Below, one piece after another: positions 25,974 through 35,029 of a stretch of 64,000 nt of DNA. The stretch covers positions 605,953 through 669,952 of the forward strand of contig NZ_QFRI01000002.1 of the NCBI RefSeq assembly GCF_003143755.1, written 5' to 3'. The notes beneath the pieces are model-generated. The model saw only the letters and a program-made list of their open reading frames with translations, had not been told where the DNA came from and searched no databases. Source of the DNA: Algibacter marinivivus (GTDB taxonomy: Bacteria > Bacteroidota > Bacteroidia > Flavobacteriales > Flavobacteriaceae). A program made the translations under genes and the position numbers. Numbering within the stretch: position 1 is the stretch's first letter; the number at the start of each line of letters is the position of its first letter.

Positions 25974-27115
25974 GTAATGATAGATTTATAATACTCAATA
26001 TTTATATCCGCATTTTTATTAATATCAAAAAGATCTTCCACTTTTAATTTTGCTGCTTTTCCGATTTGCTCGCACAACTTTTCATCATTTAACAACGTTA
26101 CTATTTTTGCTGCATAATCATCAACCTTTGTTGGATGAACCAAATAGCCACTAACATTGTCTTCTATTAGCTCTTGCGCCCAACCAATACTTGTATTGAC
26201 AACAGGCTTTTGCATAGCCATAGACTCTATTGTTACCATTCCTAAAGTTTCAGCGAAAGAAGGGTATGTACAAACATGCGCCTTTTTAATGTGTTCTTTT
26301 ACCTCTTCATAAGGTATTTTACCTAAGTAATTTACTTGCTTTTTAGCTTCATCAGAAAAAATATGCTCCATCAATTTAAAGGTTGAAGTTGTTCCTGTTT
26401 TTATATCTGATGAATCCCCTCCTATTAAAATCAGTTTAGCGTTAGGTTTTTCTTTAATTACCTTATTGAAAATTTCAGCGAGTTCTAAAACACCTTTTTT
26501 TCTTATGATGGTTCCTATGTATAAAATGGTATCTCTATTGTAAATACTTGGGTTATCATTTTGAAAATTATCTAACTGCAATCCATAATGGATGGTTTTT
26601 ATTTTCTTTTTGTTTAATCCGAAAATTTTCTGGGTTTCTATACCTGCATAAGTTGTTGGTGCAACATAAGCTTTAGCTTTCTGTAAAGCTAGTTTTTCAA
26701 ACATAAAGTTCTTAAACTTCTGCTTGCGTCCATCTAATTTACAAAAATAAGCATCACTACCATGAAACCTTATAACCAGTGGCGCTTTGAAATTCATAAA
26801 AGCAGTAATTCCGGTCCAGTCTGCTGCTTCAAGAACATCTATATCCTTTTCTTTCACAACTTTATTTACATATTTCTGAACATATTTTCTATAGAAATAC
26901 CATGTAAATAGTTTAAATGTTTCTTTTTTTATAAGATGAATTTCGACACCCTCATCAAAAACAATTGTAGATTCTTTTTGGTGATAAACAAACACAGTTA
27001 CATTTTGTCCCTTTTTAACCAATGCTACTGCTAAATTCTTAATACTGGTAGCAATTCCAGCAGCATGACTTACTTTAGGATGGGGATATTCTGATGTTAT
27101 AAAACCTATTTTCAT
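25970..27115 (-). CDS. Glycosyltransferase, GT4 family
   Basis: A 381-residue GT4 transferase beginning MKIGFITSEYPHPKVSHAAG, a classic GT4 N-terminus with the nucleotide-sugar loop. The second domain starts TILYIGTIIRKKGVLELAEI and the catalytic site is SFAETLGMVTIESMAMQKPV. It overlaps both neighbours by 4 bases. Directly next to the candidate transferase at 27112 and the NeuB/NeuA genes, it probably adds a neighbouring residue of the same unit. Confidence 0.9.
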   Translation of the reverse strand: MKIGFITSEYPHPKVSHAAGIATSIKNLAVALVKKGQNVTVFVYHQKESTIVFDEGVEIHLIKKETFKLFTWYFYRKYVQKYVNKVVKEKDIDVLEAADWTGITAFMNFKAPLVIRFHGSDAYFCKLDGRKQKFKNFMFEKLALQKAKAYVAPTTYAGIETQKIFGLNKKKIKTIHYGLQLDNFQNDNPSIYNRDTILYIGTIIRKKGVLELAEIFNKVIKEKPNAKLILIGGDSSDIKTGTTSTFKLMEHIFSDEAKKQVNYLGKIPYEEVKEHIKKAHVCTYPSFAETLGMVTIESMAMQKPVVNTSIGWAQELIEDNVSGYLVHPTKVDDYAAKIVTLLNDEKLCEQIGKAAKLKVEDLFDINKNADINIEYYKSIIT

Positions 27116-28506
27116 TTCAAAAGTGAATCAATAGTATTCCAAATATTTTTTGAAGCTTGAGTAGGTTCTTTTCCTGCTACAATCTGATACCAATCCTCAC
27201 AAATTTCAACATTTGAAAGCTTACCATCTAAAATTTGCTTCACCAAACTTTCTAAGTCTTTTTTATCTGTACAAAATACAGCAGCTTCCTTAGAAGGCAT
27301 GCTTCTAAAATGTACATACTTGTAATTCTGCCCTATATCTCTAATACCCTTTTTCAACTGAGGCTGTTCATAATTATAATAAATACAAGGTTTGTTATGT
27401 GCTACAAAATCAAAAACAGTTGAAGAACATACATTAGTAACAAACTCGCTATGTTCACAAACATTATAAAGCATTTTAAAATCTTCTGGAGTTGGCAACA
27501 CCTGATTCCATTGACTACCAACTTGCTTCCAAATGGGGTCTAAAACTTCAATAATATCTTTATTAGCCTCAATAACAGCATTATATCTAGGTGTAAAATC
27601 TACAGGGCATTTTCTATAAATTATTCCTAAATTTTCGCCTTTATTATTTAAATGCCTTACTACGTTAGCTAAATCTTCTAGATAATACTGATCTAAAGGC
27701 GAAGTGGTTTCATCATCACCAGAGTAACAGATGTATTTTTTATTTACATCTAAATTGTAAGTATTGAAAAAATCTACTCTGGACTCTTTTAATGAAGCGT
27801 CATAATGAGGTTCGAACTGTGGAGTTCCTGTCACAAAAACTTGTTCTTCTTTTACAAAAGGATAATATTTCAGCACTTCTTCTTTCATCAAATCACTCCA
27901 CACAAAATAATAATTAGTCTCAACAACTTGCATCGCTTTTGGTACATTATCCCAAGAATACACAAACGCAACTGTAGGAATACCTAAATCTTGAGCAGCA
28001 AGAAGTGCACTAATTGATTGTGTTGATCGTTGCGTAGTACAAAATACTAAATCTGGCTTATGGGTTTCTAATTGTGCTTTACAGTATTTATACTTTGAAG
28101 TTGAACGTTCTAAGTTATTAATCTTTTGTCTTAATTTAATAATGCCTTTTTCTGACGAATACAATCCAATTAGACACTTAGTGTATATACTTTTTAAGCT
28201 GTTTTTTAAACCTTTATAATTGAATGGAAACTTATACGTTGGATATACACCATCACTAAACTTATCTCTTGATACATTTAATTCGGCACGTTTTCTTGCT
28301 CTTGAATATATTGGCAATAATGGATGTGTTGAGTGGTCTTCAATCTTAACTTCATTGAATCCTAAATTATCTTTTAATGAAAAAATAGTGTTGTTCCAAT
28401 AGGTAATATCAAAACCCATATTTTCACCAATACTTTTAAAATCTGTAAAAGCAAAATTTCTTAGACCTACACCATCAGGAAAAAAAACGAATACTTTTTT
28501 CTTCAT
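27112..28506 (-). CDS. Unrecognised GT-B-like protein, candidate nonulosonate transferase
   Basis: A 464-residue soluble protein that I cannot assign to a family with certainty. The opening KKKVFVFFPDGVGLRNFAF, the mid region PTVAFVYSWDNVPKAMQVV and VFVTGTPQFEPH, and the late segment NVCSSTVFDFVAHNKPCIYY resemble GT-B type capsule transferases (CDP-glycerol or surface-carbohydrate transferase-like): the late Ser/Thr-rich turn followed by a hydrophobic helix is where the nucleotide phosphate binds. It lies next to NeuB and NeuA-HAD, so transfer of the CMP-nonulosonate is a reasonable but unproven guess. Confidence 0.6.
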   Translation of the reverse strand: MKKKVFVFFPDGVGLRNFAFTDFKSIGENMGFDITYWNNTIFSLKDNLGFNEVKIEDHSTHPLLPIYSRARKRAELNVSRDKFSDGVYPTYKFPFNYKGLKNSLKSIYTKCLIGLYSSEKGIIKLRQKINNLERSTSKYKYCKAQLETHKPDLVFCTTQRSTQSISALLAAQDLGIPTVAFVYSWDNVPKAMQVVETNYYFVWSDLMKEEVLKYYPFVKEEQVFVTGTPQFEPHYDASLKESRVDFFNTYNLDVNKKYICYSGDDETTSPLDQYYLEDLANVVRHLNNKGENLGIIYRKCPVDFTPRYNAVIEANKDIIEVLDPIWKQVGSQWNQVLPTPEDFKMLYNVCEHSEFVTNVCSSTVFDFVAHNKPCIYYNYEQPQLKKGIRDIGQNYKYVHFRSMPSKEAAVFCTDKKDLESLVKQILDGKLSNVEICEDWYQIVAGKEPTQASKNIWNTIDSLLK

Positions 28507-28515
28507 TTTTTAATT

Positions 28516-29391
28516 TTAGACCTTTTTATTTTTCAACTTGTCTCGCTGAACTTGCTCAATAGGCAAAATATCTTGACTTTTAAATTGAAGTGCTTTATAA
28601 ACCGCATTAACATCTCTAGTAAGTTTACGCAAGCCCATTGGTTCTAGTGAAGCAGCATGGTCCGTACCTTTCCATGTTCTATCAATAGTGTAATGTCTTT
28701 CAATAATATTAGCCCCTAGTGTAAACGCAGCAACATCAACGGCTATTCCTAAATGATGTCCAGAAAAGCCTATATGTTTTACACTATCTCCATACTCATC
28801 AATCAATATATTAATATCTAAAAGACAAACATCTTCAAAAGGAACCGGATAACCAGATGTACAATTGTAGAGCACTAAATCTTTATTCCTATTTTTTCTT
28901 TTGAAAAGATTAACCAAATCTTCAATTTCAGATTTAGTAGTCATTCCTGTAGAAATATGCAATTCACCTTGATAATTATCACACAACCATTCTAACATCT
29001 CTACATTATTATTACATGCTGATGGAATTTTAATAAATTCTGGATTTAGAGATGAAATTTCCTTAGCAGAAGTTAAATCCCAAACAGAGGTAGAATATGT
29101 AATTCCTATTTCTTCACAATACGACTTTAAATCTGCATGTTGATTTACATCAAACTCTAAATACTCTCTATGAGCTCCATAGGTATCTCCATAAGAGTTT
29201 ATTGGGTTAGGATGTGGTTGATTATACTGATCTTCAGTTAATAACTCTCTATTATTTCGTTTTTGAAATTTTACTGCATCTACATTACAAAAAATCTTAG
29301 CAACCTTTATAAGTTCTTTAGCAATTTCCATATCGCCTTTGTGGTTGCATCCAATCTCAGCTATAACATAAGGCTTCTTATAAGTATTCAT
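28516..29391 (-). CDS. neuB: NeuB-family nonulosonate synthase, short form without SAF domain
   Basis: A 291-residue TIM-barrel enzyme that condenses phosphoenolpyruvate with an N-acylmannosamine-type sugar (or its 6-phosphate). Conserved blocks are present: YVIAEIGCNHKGD at the start, DAVKFQKRNN, FIKIPSACNNN, LHISTGMTT, NCTSGYPVP and GFSGHHLGIAVDVAAFTLGA then IIERHYTIDR. It ends soon after the barrel, lacking the ~60-residue SAF (antifreeze-like) domain of standard NeuB (about 345 residues). The next gene, co-directional with a 15-base gap, is the NeuA-HAD fusion. Confidence 0.88.
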   Translation of the reverse strand: MNTYKKPYVIAEIGCNHKGDMEIAKELIKVAKIFCNVDAVKFQKRNNRELLTEDQYNQPHPNPINSYGDTYGAHREYLEFDVNQHADLKSYCEEIGITYSTSVWDLTSAKEISSLNPEFIKIPSACNNNVEMLEWLCDNYQGELHISTGMTTKSEIEDLVNLFKRKNRNKDLVLYNCTSGYPVPFEDVCLLDINILIDEYGDSVKHIGFSGHHLGIAVDVAAFTLGANIIERHYTIDRTWKGTDHAASLEPMGLRKLTRDVNAVYKALQFKSQDILPIEQVQRDKLKNKKV

Positions 29392-29406
29392 AAAATCTAG
29401 GACGTA

Positions 29407-30561
29407 TTAAAATCTTTTATTATAATTTGAAATAAACTGACATGCTTCTCTAATAGCACCAGCTCCAGAGTTTTTTGAAAGCACTACATCGGCATTAGCT
29501 TTTACAATATCTGTAGCATTATTAGGTGCTAAAGACCAACCTACACTACAGATATTAGTTAAATCGTTAACATCATCACCAACGTAAGCCACATTGCTTA
29601 TACTAATATCAGCGTCATTAATAATACTTTTTAATAAGGTGTATTTATCTTTAACTCCAAGAAACACATGTTTTAATTTAAGTTTCTCCATGCGTTTAGC
29701 AACTAGTTGAGAGTTTTCAGAAGTCATAATCATGACCTGAATACCAAACTGTCTTAAAATTTCAAGTCCCATTCCATCTCGCATATCAAAACTCTTAGTA
29801 TGCTCTCCATCTTTAGTATAAGTAATGGTTCCATCAGTAAAAACGCCATCAACATCTAAAACAAGGTGTGTGATTTTTTTAGACTCCTTTTCTCTTTTCT
29901 GTCTCTCAATTAATAAACTTTCAATAGCTATCCAATCAGATTCGCTATCAATTTCCAACAAAGAATCTTCTGGCATTTTTACAACTGCAGTTTTTTCTCC
30001 AATTCTATTTTTGTGGGTTTTTAGCGCTTCCTTAGTAACGGTATAAACAGCTCCGTTTTCTATTAATAGTCCTTCAAAATCCTGACGTCTTGGTCTCTCT
30101 AAAGGATTATAATTTATTGGCTTTCCATCTTCATTCCATAAAAATCGATGTGTATTGACAACCGTTAATGCAGAATCATAACCATCATTTAATTTAGCTA
30201 AACAATTATTTATATCATCTTTCCTAGTAAAAGGAGATGTTGCTTGTAATAAACAAAATGTATCAAAATTATAATCAATTGACTCACAGAATTCATTCAT
30301 AGCCGTTTCAGTTGAAGCCGTATCTGTTGCACTAATATCACTTCGTTTTAAGGCTTTAACTTTATCTGTCCAATGATATTCTTTATTTATAAAATCAATT
30401 ATATCTTCATCATCAGTGTAAACATATACTTCATCTAGATTAGAAAATATAGCTTCTCCTAAAACCCAAGTAAATAATGGTCTTCCAACCATTTTTCGTT
30501 TGTTCTTGTTAGAAATACCTTTTGAACCCTTTCTAAGTGGAATAAAGCCTATTTTTTTCAT
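29407..30561 (-). CDS. neuA: CMP-nonulosonate synthetase fused to KdsC-like HAD phosphatase
   Basis: A 384-residue bifunctional protein. Residues ~1-220 are a NeuA-type cytidylyltransferase (IGFIPLRKGSKGISNKNKR, FCLLQATSPFTRKDDI, IENGAVYTV). Residues ~228-384 are a HAD phosphatase of the KdsC type with DVDGVFTDG (motif I) and GDDVNDL (motif III). A phosphatase joined to the CMP-activating enzyme suggests that the sugar passes through a 9-phosphate (or 8-phosphate) intermediate before activation. The same two-domain order is found in animal CMAS. The precise sugar is not determined. Confidence 0.88.
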   Translation of the reverse strand: MKKIGFIPLRKGSKGISNKNKRKMVGRPLFTWVLGEAIFSNLDEVYVYTDDEDIIDFINKEYHWTDKVKALKRSDISATDTASTETAMNEFCESIDYNFDTFCLLQATSPFTRKDDINNCLAKLNDGYDSALTVVNTHRFLWNEDGKPINYNPLERPRRQDFEGLLIENGAVYTVTKEALKTHKNRIGEKTAVVKMPEDSLLEIDSESDWIAIESLLIERQKREKESKKITHLVLDVDGVFTDGTITYTKDGEHTKSFDMRDGMGLEILRQFGIQVMIMTSENSQLVAKRMEKLKLKHVFLGVKDKYTLLKSIINDADISISNVAYVGDDVNDLTNICSVGWSLAPNNATDIVKANADVVLSKNSGAGAIREACQFISNYNKRF

Positions 30562-30641
30562 AAATAAAACACCTTAATAATCGCTAAAATACACTTTTTT
30601 TCAGTTGAAAGTAGCTGTTTTTAGTATAAAAGATAAAATAT

Positions 30642-31550
30642 TCAATTAGAATTATTTTTAATAAAATCACTTATTTCTGATGTAAAAACAGATGCACCAT
30701 TTTTAAAAAGGTGTGATTGATCATAATAGTATTCTTTTTGTTTATAAATTGAATTTAAAGTATCATAAACAACCCATTTGCTTTCTGGCTTCAACAATAC
30801 CTTAAAACGCTCAACAAAAGTTGCATTATAAGTACTATAATTTGGCGGTATCACACAAATTAATTCAATATCATTAACACTGCATAACTTTTGAATATTA
30901 TTGAATGCTTCAATCTTTTCTTTTAATTCAAACTCAGGGTTGTAAGGTTCAGTATCATCTAAATATTCAAACTTCTTTTTTAAATTTCGCTTTACATAAG
31001 GTCTAGATCCAGAATTATCAAAGGGATTATACTGATTGGTTTCTTTTTCACTAAGCTGAAAGTTAGATCTATTTACTCGAGATAAAGCAAAAAACTTTGA
31101 TAGCATATTCTTTTTGCCTTTACCAATCAATTCATCATTAATGTGATTGTATTTTGAAAGCGGATATAAACGATCGTACCTAAACACAAGTGAAGGTTCA
31201 TTAATAAATTGATAGTGGGTATCTATTAACAATATTATTTTTTTTGGAGCTGTATTATGCTTTATTAGCGTTTTTAAAATGAAATGGTGAAAAACAATAT
31301 GTGACCCTTCATACGATAGGTTGTATGAAGCAAGACCTGTTTCATTTCCTAACTGACTTGCAAGTATATTTGATGCACCTTTTGAAGACCCAAGCACAAT
31401 TAAATCTTTATTCATTTCACCTTCAAGAACAAACTCCAATCTTCTATCTTGCTCTAACTCTGGAGCCTTCCATAAAACAAAAAGCACACTTTTTTCTATT
31501 ATAAAGAAAAACAGAAAAAACAAGGCTCCATATTTTAAAAACGACTTCAT
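30642..31550 (-). CDS. SGNH-hydrolase-like membrane-anchored protein, MBOAT partner
   Basis: A 302-residue protein with one N-terminal membrane segment (YGALFFLFFFIIEKSVLFVLW) and a periplasmic domain. VLGSSKGASNI (about residues 52-62) fits block I of an SGNH esterase with its serine, and YYDQSHLFKNGASVF near the C-terminus fits the catalytic Asp-x-x-His block. Such proteins pair with MBOAT acyltransferases (AlgX/AlgJ or DltD-like) to place acyl groups on exported glycans. It is 2 bases from the MBOAT gene upstream, so the pair probably acts together. An 80-base gap separates it from neuA. Confidence 0.75.
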   Translation of the reverse strand: MKSFLKYGALFFLFFFIIEKSVLFVLWKAPELEQDRRLEFVLEGEMNKDLIVLGSSKGASNILASQLGNETGLASYNLSYEGSHIVFHHFILKTLIKHNTAPKKIILLIDTHYQFINEPSLVFRYDRLYPLSKYNHINDELIGKGKKNMLSKFFALSRVNRSNFQLSEKETNQYNPFDNSGSRPYVKRNLKKKFEYLDDTEPYNPEFELKEKIEAFNNIQKLCSVNDIELICVIPPNYSTYNATFVERFKVLLKPESKWVVYDTLNSIYKQKEYYYDQSHLFKNGASVFTSEISDFIKNNSN

Positions 31551-31552
31551 AT

Positions 31553-32992
31553 TTAGAATTGAAAATAAATAAATGTTTGTTGAGATTCTCCACTAAAAAT
31601 AAAAATCAAGGCCATTAAAAATGAATAAAAAATCCATTTTAGAAGCCTAGGTTTTTTCAGTAATAACACTTCTATGGCATAATGTTGACACCTTCCTATC
31701 CATTCAACTATAATAAAAAATACAAGTAAAACGAGAAGATTTGTTGGTCTTACTTCTGGTAAACTCAAAAAACTAAAAGAAAAAATGCCTTTTATATAAT
31801 CCCAAGCATGAGCCATATTTTCTGCCCTAAAAAACACCCAAGCGAGTGTAGTCAAACAAAAAGTAATCGCCATTTGGAATACCTCTTTAAACGTTGGCAA
31901 ATTTTGATTCTGAGCAATTATATTTAAGTTATTCCTATTTTGTTTTCTAATGAGTAATGGTAAAAAATATAATGCATTTAAAAATCCCCAAAATATAAAG
32001 GTCCAATTAGCACCATGCCAAAAACCACTAACTATAAAAATTATAAATATGTTTCTTATTTTTTTCCAAGTACCAACTTGACTTCCACCTAAAGGAATAT
32101 ATAAATAATCTCTAAACCAAGTGGATAATGATATGTGCCAGCGTCTCCAAAATTCTGCTATATCTCTAGAAAAATAAGGGAATGCAAAATTTTGTTTCAA
32201 GCTAAACCCAAACAACCTTGATGTACCAATAGCTATATCTGAATACCCTGAAAAATCTCCATAAATCTGAAATGCGAAAAAAATAGCACCAACAAAAAGC
32301 GTGCTCCCTGAGTAAGAATCAGAGTTATTAAATATGGTGTTAGCGTATACTGCACATTGGTCGGCAATAACAATTTTTTTAAATAGACCCCAAAGTATTT
32401 GTCTGCAACCATCTGTAGCTGCTGAAAAATGAAATACTCTTTTTATATAAAATTGTGGTAATAAATTTGTAGCCCTCTCAATAGGTCCTGCCACTAATTG
32501 TGGAAAGAAACTTACGAAGGCTAAAAACGAAATTACATCATCTGTTGGCTCTAATTTTTTCTTATAGACATCTATTGTATAACTAAGTGTTTGAAATGTG
32601 TAAAAGCTAATACCTACTGGTAAAATAATATCTAAAGTATTAGGCTGTATTTTGTTTCCGAAAAAAGAAAAGGCTTCAACAAAATTATCAATAAAGAAAT
32701 TATAATATTTAAAAAACCCGAGAAATCCTAAATTTACAAGTATACTTATCCAAAGTAAAATTTTTCTTTTAATTGGCTCTTCTTCATTTCTTAGCTTTTT
32801 CCCTATGGCATAGTCTACCAGAGAACTAAAGATAATAAGTGCTAAAAATCGATAATCCCACCAGCCATAAAACACATAACTAGCAAGAATCAATAAAACA
32901 TTTTGCAGTTTTATGTTTCTTTTAAAAACAAACCAGTACAGTATAAAAACTGAAGGTAAAAAAATTGCAAAATCTAAAGAATTAAATAGCAT
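31553..32992 (-). CDS. MBOAT-family O-acyltransferase (AlgI-like)
   Basis: A 479-residue polytopic membrane protein of the AlgI/PatA/DltB type. FWRRWHISLSTWFRDYLYIP (about residues 283-302) and GFWHGANWTFIFWGFLNALY (about 331-350, with the catalytic His) are the family hallmarks, with ~11 hydrophobic segments. It would pass acetyl or a similar acyl group across the membrane to a periplasmic partner, here the SGNH-like protein encoded next. Typical AlgI proteins are 460-520 residues. Confidence 0.92.
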   Translation of the reverse strand: MLFNSLDFAIFLPSVFILYWFVFKRNIKLQNVLLILASYVFYGWWDYRFLALIIFSSLVDYAIGKKLRNEEEPIKRKILLWISILVNLGFLGFFKYYNFFIDNFVEAFSFFGNKIQPNTLDIILPVGISFYTFQTLSYTIDVYKKKLEPTDDVISFLAFVSFFPQLVAGPIERATNLLPQFYIKRVFHFSAATDGCRQILWGLFKKIVIADQCAVYANTIFNNSDSYSGSTLFVGAIFFAFQIYGDFSGYSDIAIGTSRLFGFSLKQNFAFPYFSRDIAEFWRRWHISLSTWFRDYLYIPLGGSQVGTWKKIRNIFIIFIVSGFWHGANWTFIFWGFLNALYFLPLLIRKQNRNNLNIIAQNQNLPTFKEVFQMAITFCLTTLAWVFFRAENMAHAWDYIKGIFSFSFLSLPEVRPTNLLVLLVFFIIVEWIGRCQHYAIEVLLLKKPRLLKWIFYSFLMALIFIFSGESQQTFIYFQF

Positions 32993-33877
32993 TTAAGCAG
33001 AATAGTTTAGAGGTTTTAATTCTTGTTTTAACTTTATAATATCCTTTTTTACAGGTTTTCTATATTTTAAAATTTTAGGCAGCTTAAAAATTATTAAAAA
33101 ACATACTTTAATAAATGATTTAAAGTAATTCCAATCAACAATAGCATATTTTTTAAAATTATGCAATAGCGCTTTTAGGATACTTAAAATGGGATTAGGG
33201 TAATACACTAAAAAGTACCGAAGTGTATTTTGCAGTTGTTTTTCAAATCTAAAATAATTGCGGCCTTGTAATTTGCGCTTTTCAACATCAACTCTATGAT
33301 TTACTTTTATTTCTGGTTCATATAAAATAGTATAATCAAGATTTAAAACCTCTAAAGCCAAAGCTGGTTCCTCACCATAAATATCTATCCAAACAGGAAA
33401 TCCTTCTGTTTTATTATAAACTGTTTTCTTTATTGAAAAACCACAACCAACAAAATCATTGGTAAGGTAAGCTTCTCTAGATTGAGATTGTTCTAAAGCT
33501 TCAGTATCGGATTTAAATATTCCGCGAACTTCTTGAAAAGCAATAATTCCTAAATTTTCATTTTCAGAATAACTCTCTTCAATACGTTTAATAAAATCAG
33601 TACTTATAGGATGTGCATCGTCATCTAAACCAATAAAAATTTCGCCAATAGCTTTTTTATAAAGTAAGTTTCTAGCTGGAGATGCACTTATACTTTCTTC
33701 TATAACTGTCCAATTTACCCAATTAAAGTCCTGAATAATAGCCTCAGTTTCCTTGCAACCATCAACACCTACCAAAACTTCATGAATTGATAAATCTAGC
33801 ATCAATTTAAGTTTATTCAAAGTAAAAGCTAAAGCTTCAGCCCTATTTTTTGTGACAATTAAAAAAGAAATTTGCAT
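32993..33877 (-). CDS. Glycosyltransferase, GT2 family
   Basis: A 294-residue GT2 transferase. MQISFLIVTKNRAEALAFTL opens the fold and IFIGLDDDAHPISTDF carries the metal-binding DXD. The GT2 acid motif is probably DIYGEEPALALEVL (about 177). A hydrophobic segment near the C-terminus (FLIIFKLPKIL) may anchor it. It ends 1 base from the MBOAT gene and 1 base from the GT4 upstream. Confidence 0.88.
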   Translation of the reverse strand: MQISFLIVTKNRAEALAFTLNKLKLMLDLSIHEVLVGVDGCKETEAIIQDFNWVNWTVIEESISASPARNLLYKKAIGEIFIGLDDDAHPISTDFIKRIEESYSENENLGIIAFQEVRGIFKSDTEALEQSQSREAYLTNDFVGCGFSIKKTVYNKTEGFPVWIDIYGEEPALALEVLNLDYTILYEPEIKVNHRVDVEKRKLQGRNYFRFEKQLQNTLRYFLVYYPNPILSILKALLHNFKKYAIVDWNYFKSFIKVCFLIIFKLPKILKYRKPVKKDIIKLKQELKPLNYSA

Positions 33878-35029
33878 TTAAAATGATTTCGCATTAACAC
33901 TTTCATAAAGTGCTTGTATCTCTGGTTGCAATGTAGCACGATTATAATATTTCTGAATATAATTTATATTAAAATTTTGAGCATCCTTTCTTAAAGTTTC
34001 ATTATTTATAGCATTTTGAATATGCACTGCTATCTCTTCAGGACTATTAGGGTTACTAATTAATAAACCATTTTTGTTATGCTCAACAACTTCTTCTGTA
34101 ACTTGACCTGGGTTTGATTGAATAGGAAAAGCTCCCATAGCCATAGCTTCTAATAAAGCATTTGGCATACCATCAGAAATACTATTGGCTATATGAATAC
34201 AACTTTGCCCCATAAAACTCAATAATTTTTCGTTTTCAATAAAAGCATATCTTGAATATATCTTTATTGATAAATTTGATAGTTGCTTTGATACTTCAAC
34301 TTGTCTTTTTATTGTATCATCAGCACTGTAAACAACAACTTCTTTATTTTGAAAAAATGCTTTTGGTATACTTTCTAAAGCTTTAAATATTATTGAAGCT
34401 TTTCCAACACCATCATCATATCCTTTTATCAAAATAATTTTCCTCTTTGAAACTGGTAGAATTTTAGATACATCAACTTCCAACCCCCCATTACCAGGAA
34501 AAACACCTAAAAAAGCACTATTAAATCCATTATTAACTGCAATTTTATAGTCTCGTTTGCAATCTGTTATTAAATAGTCCACACGATTATAAAAACTTTT
34601 TAAATCCTCATTAGTAACACCTAATTGTTCAAAATAAAATACATCACTTCCCCAAGACGAATACATAAAAGGAACATTATTCTGTTCCATAATTGAAAGA
34701 ATTGGCAATCCAGATAATTGCATTTCAAAACAGTGAACAATATCTGGTTTAATGGTTTCCATTTGACTTTTAAACTCATCGTAAACAGTATTTTCATTAT
34801 ACTTTTGTATAAACTTATAAATACTTGGAAATGCTTTTTTTATTCTACTCCTAAAAGGAAAATCCCATTTTAACTTCCAACCTTTAATTTGTTTTACCCA
34901 ATTTATCCTATCTGATTTTGGGCCACCATCAGTAACATCAAACCAAAATACCTCATACCCAGAATTTTTCAATTGGTTTACCCATTGAAAAAAATGATGA
35001 TTTGGTATGGCTACCATGAGTATTTTCAT
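33878..35029 (-). CDS. Glycosyltransferase, GT4-like
   Basis: A 383-residue GT-B transferase. The start MKILMVAIPNHHFFQWVNQL and later SDGMPNALLEAMAMGAFPI with its EX7E-type site place it in GT4. The N-terminal domain has SSWGSDVFYFEQL typical of donor-cleft regions. It overlaps the GT4 gene upstream by one base (TAATG on the minus strand). Confidence 0.85.
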   Translation of the reverse strand: MKILMVAIPNHHFFQWVNQLKNSGYEVFWFDVTDGGPKSDRINWVKQIKGWKLKWDFPFRSRIKKAFPSIYKFIQKYNENTVYDEFKSQMETIKPDIVHCFEMQLSGLPILSIMEQNNVPFMYSSWGSDVFYFEQLGVTNEDLKSFYNRVDYLITDCKRDYKIAVNNGFNSAFLGVFPGNGGLEVDVSKILPVSKRKIILIKGYDDGVGKASIIFKALESIPKAFFQNKEVVVYSADDTIKRQVEVSKQLSNLSIKIYSRYAFIENEKLLSFMGQSCIHIANSISDGMPNALLEAMAMGAFPIQSNPGQVTEEVVEHNKNGLLISNPNSPEEIAVHIQNAINNETLRKDAQNFNINYIQKYYNRATLQPEIQALYESVNAKSF

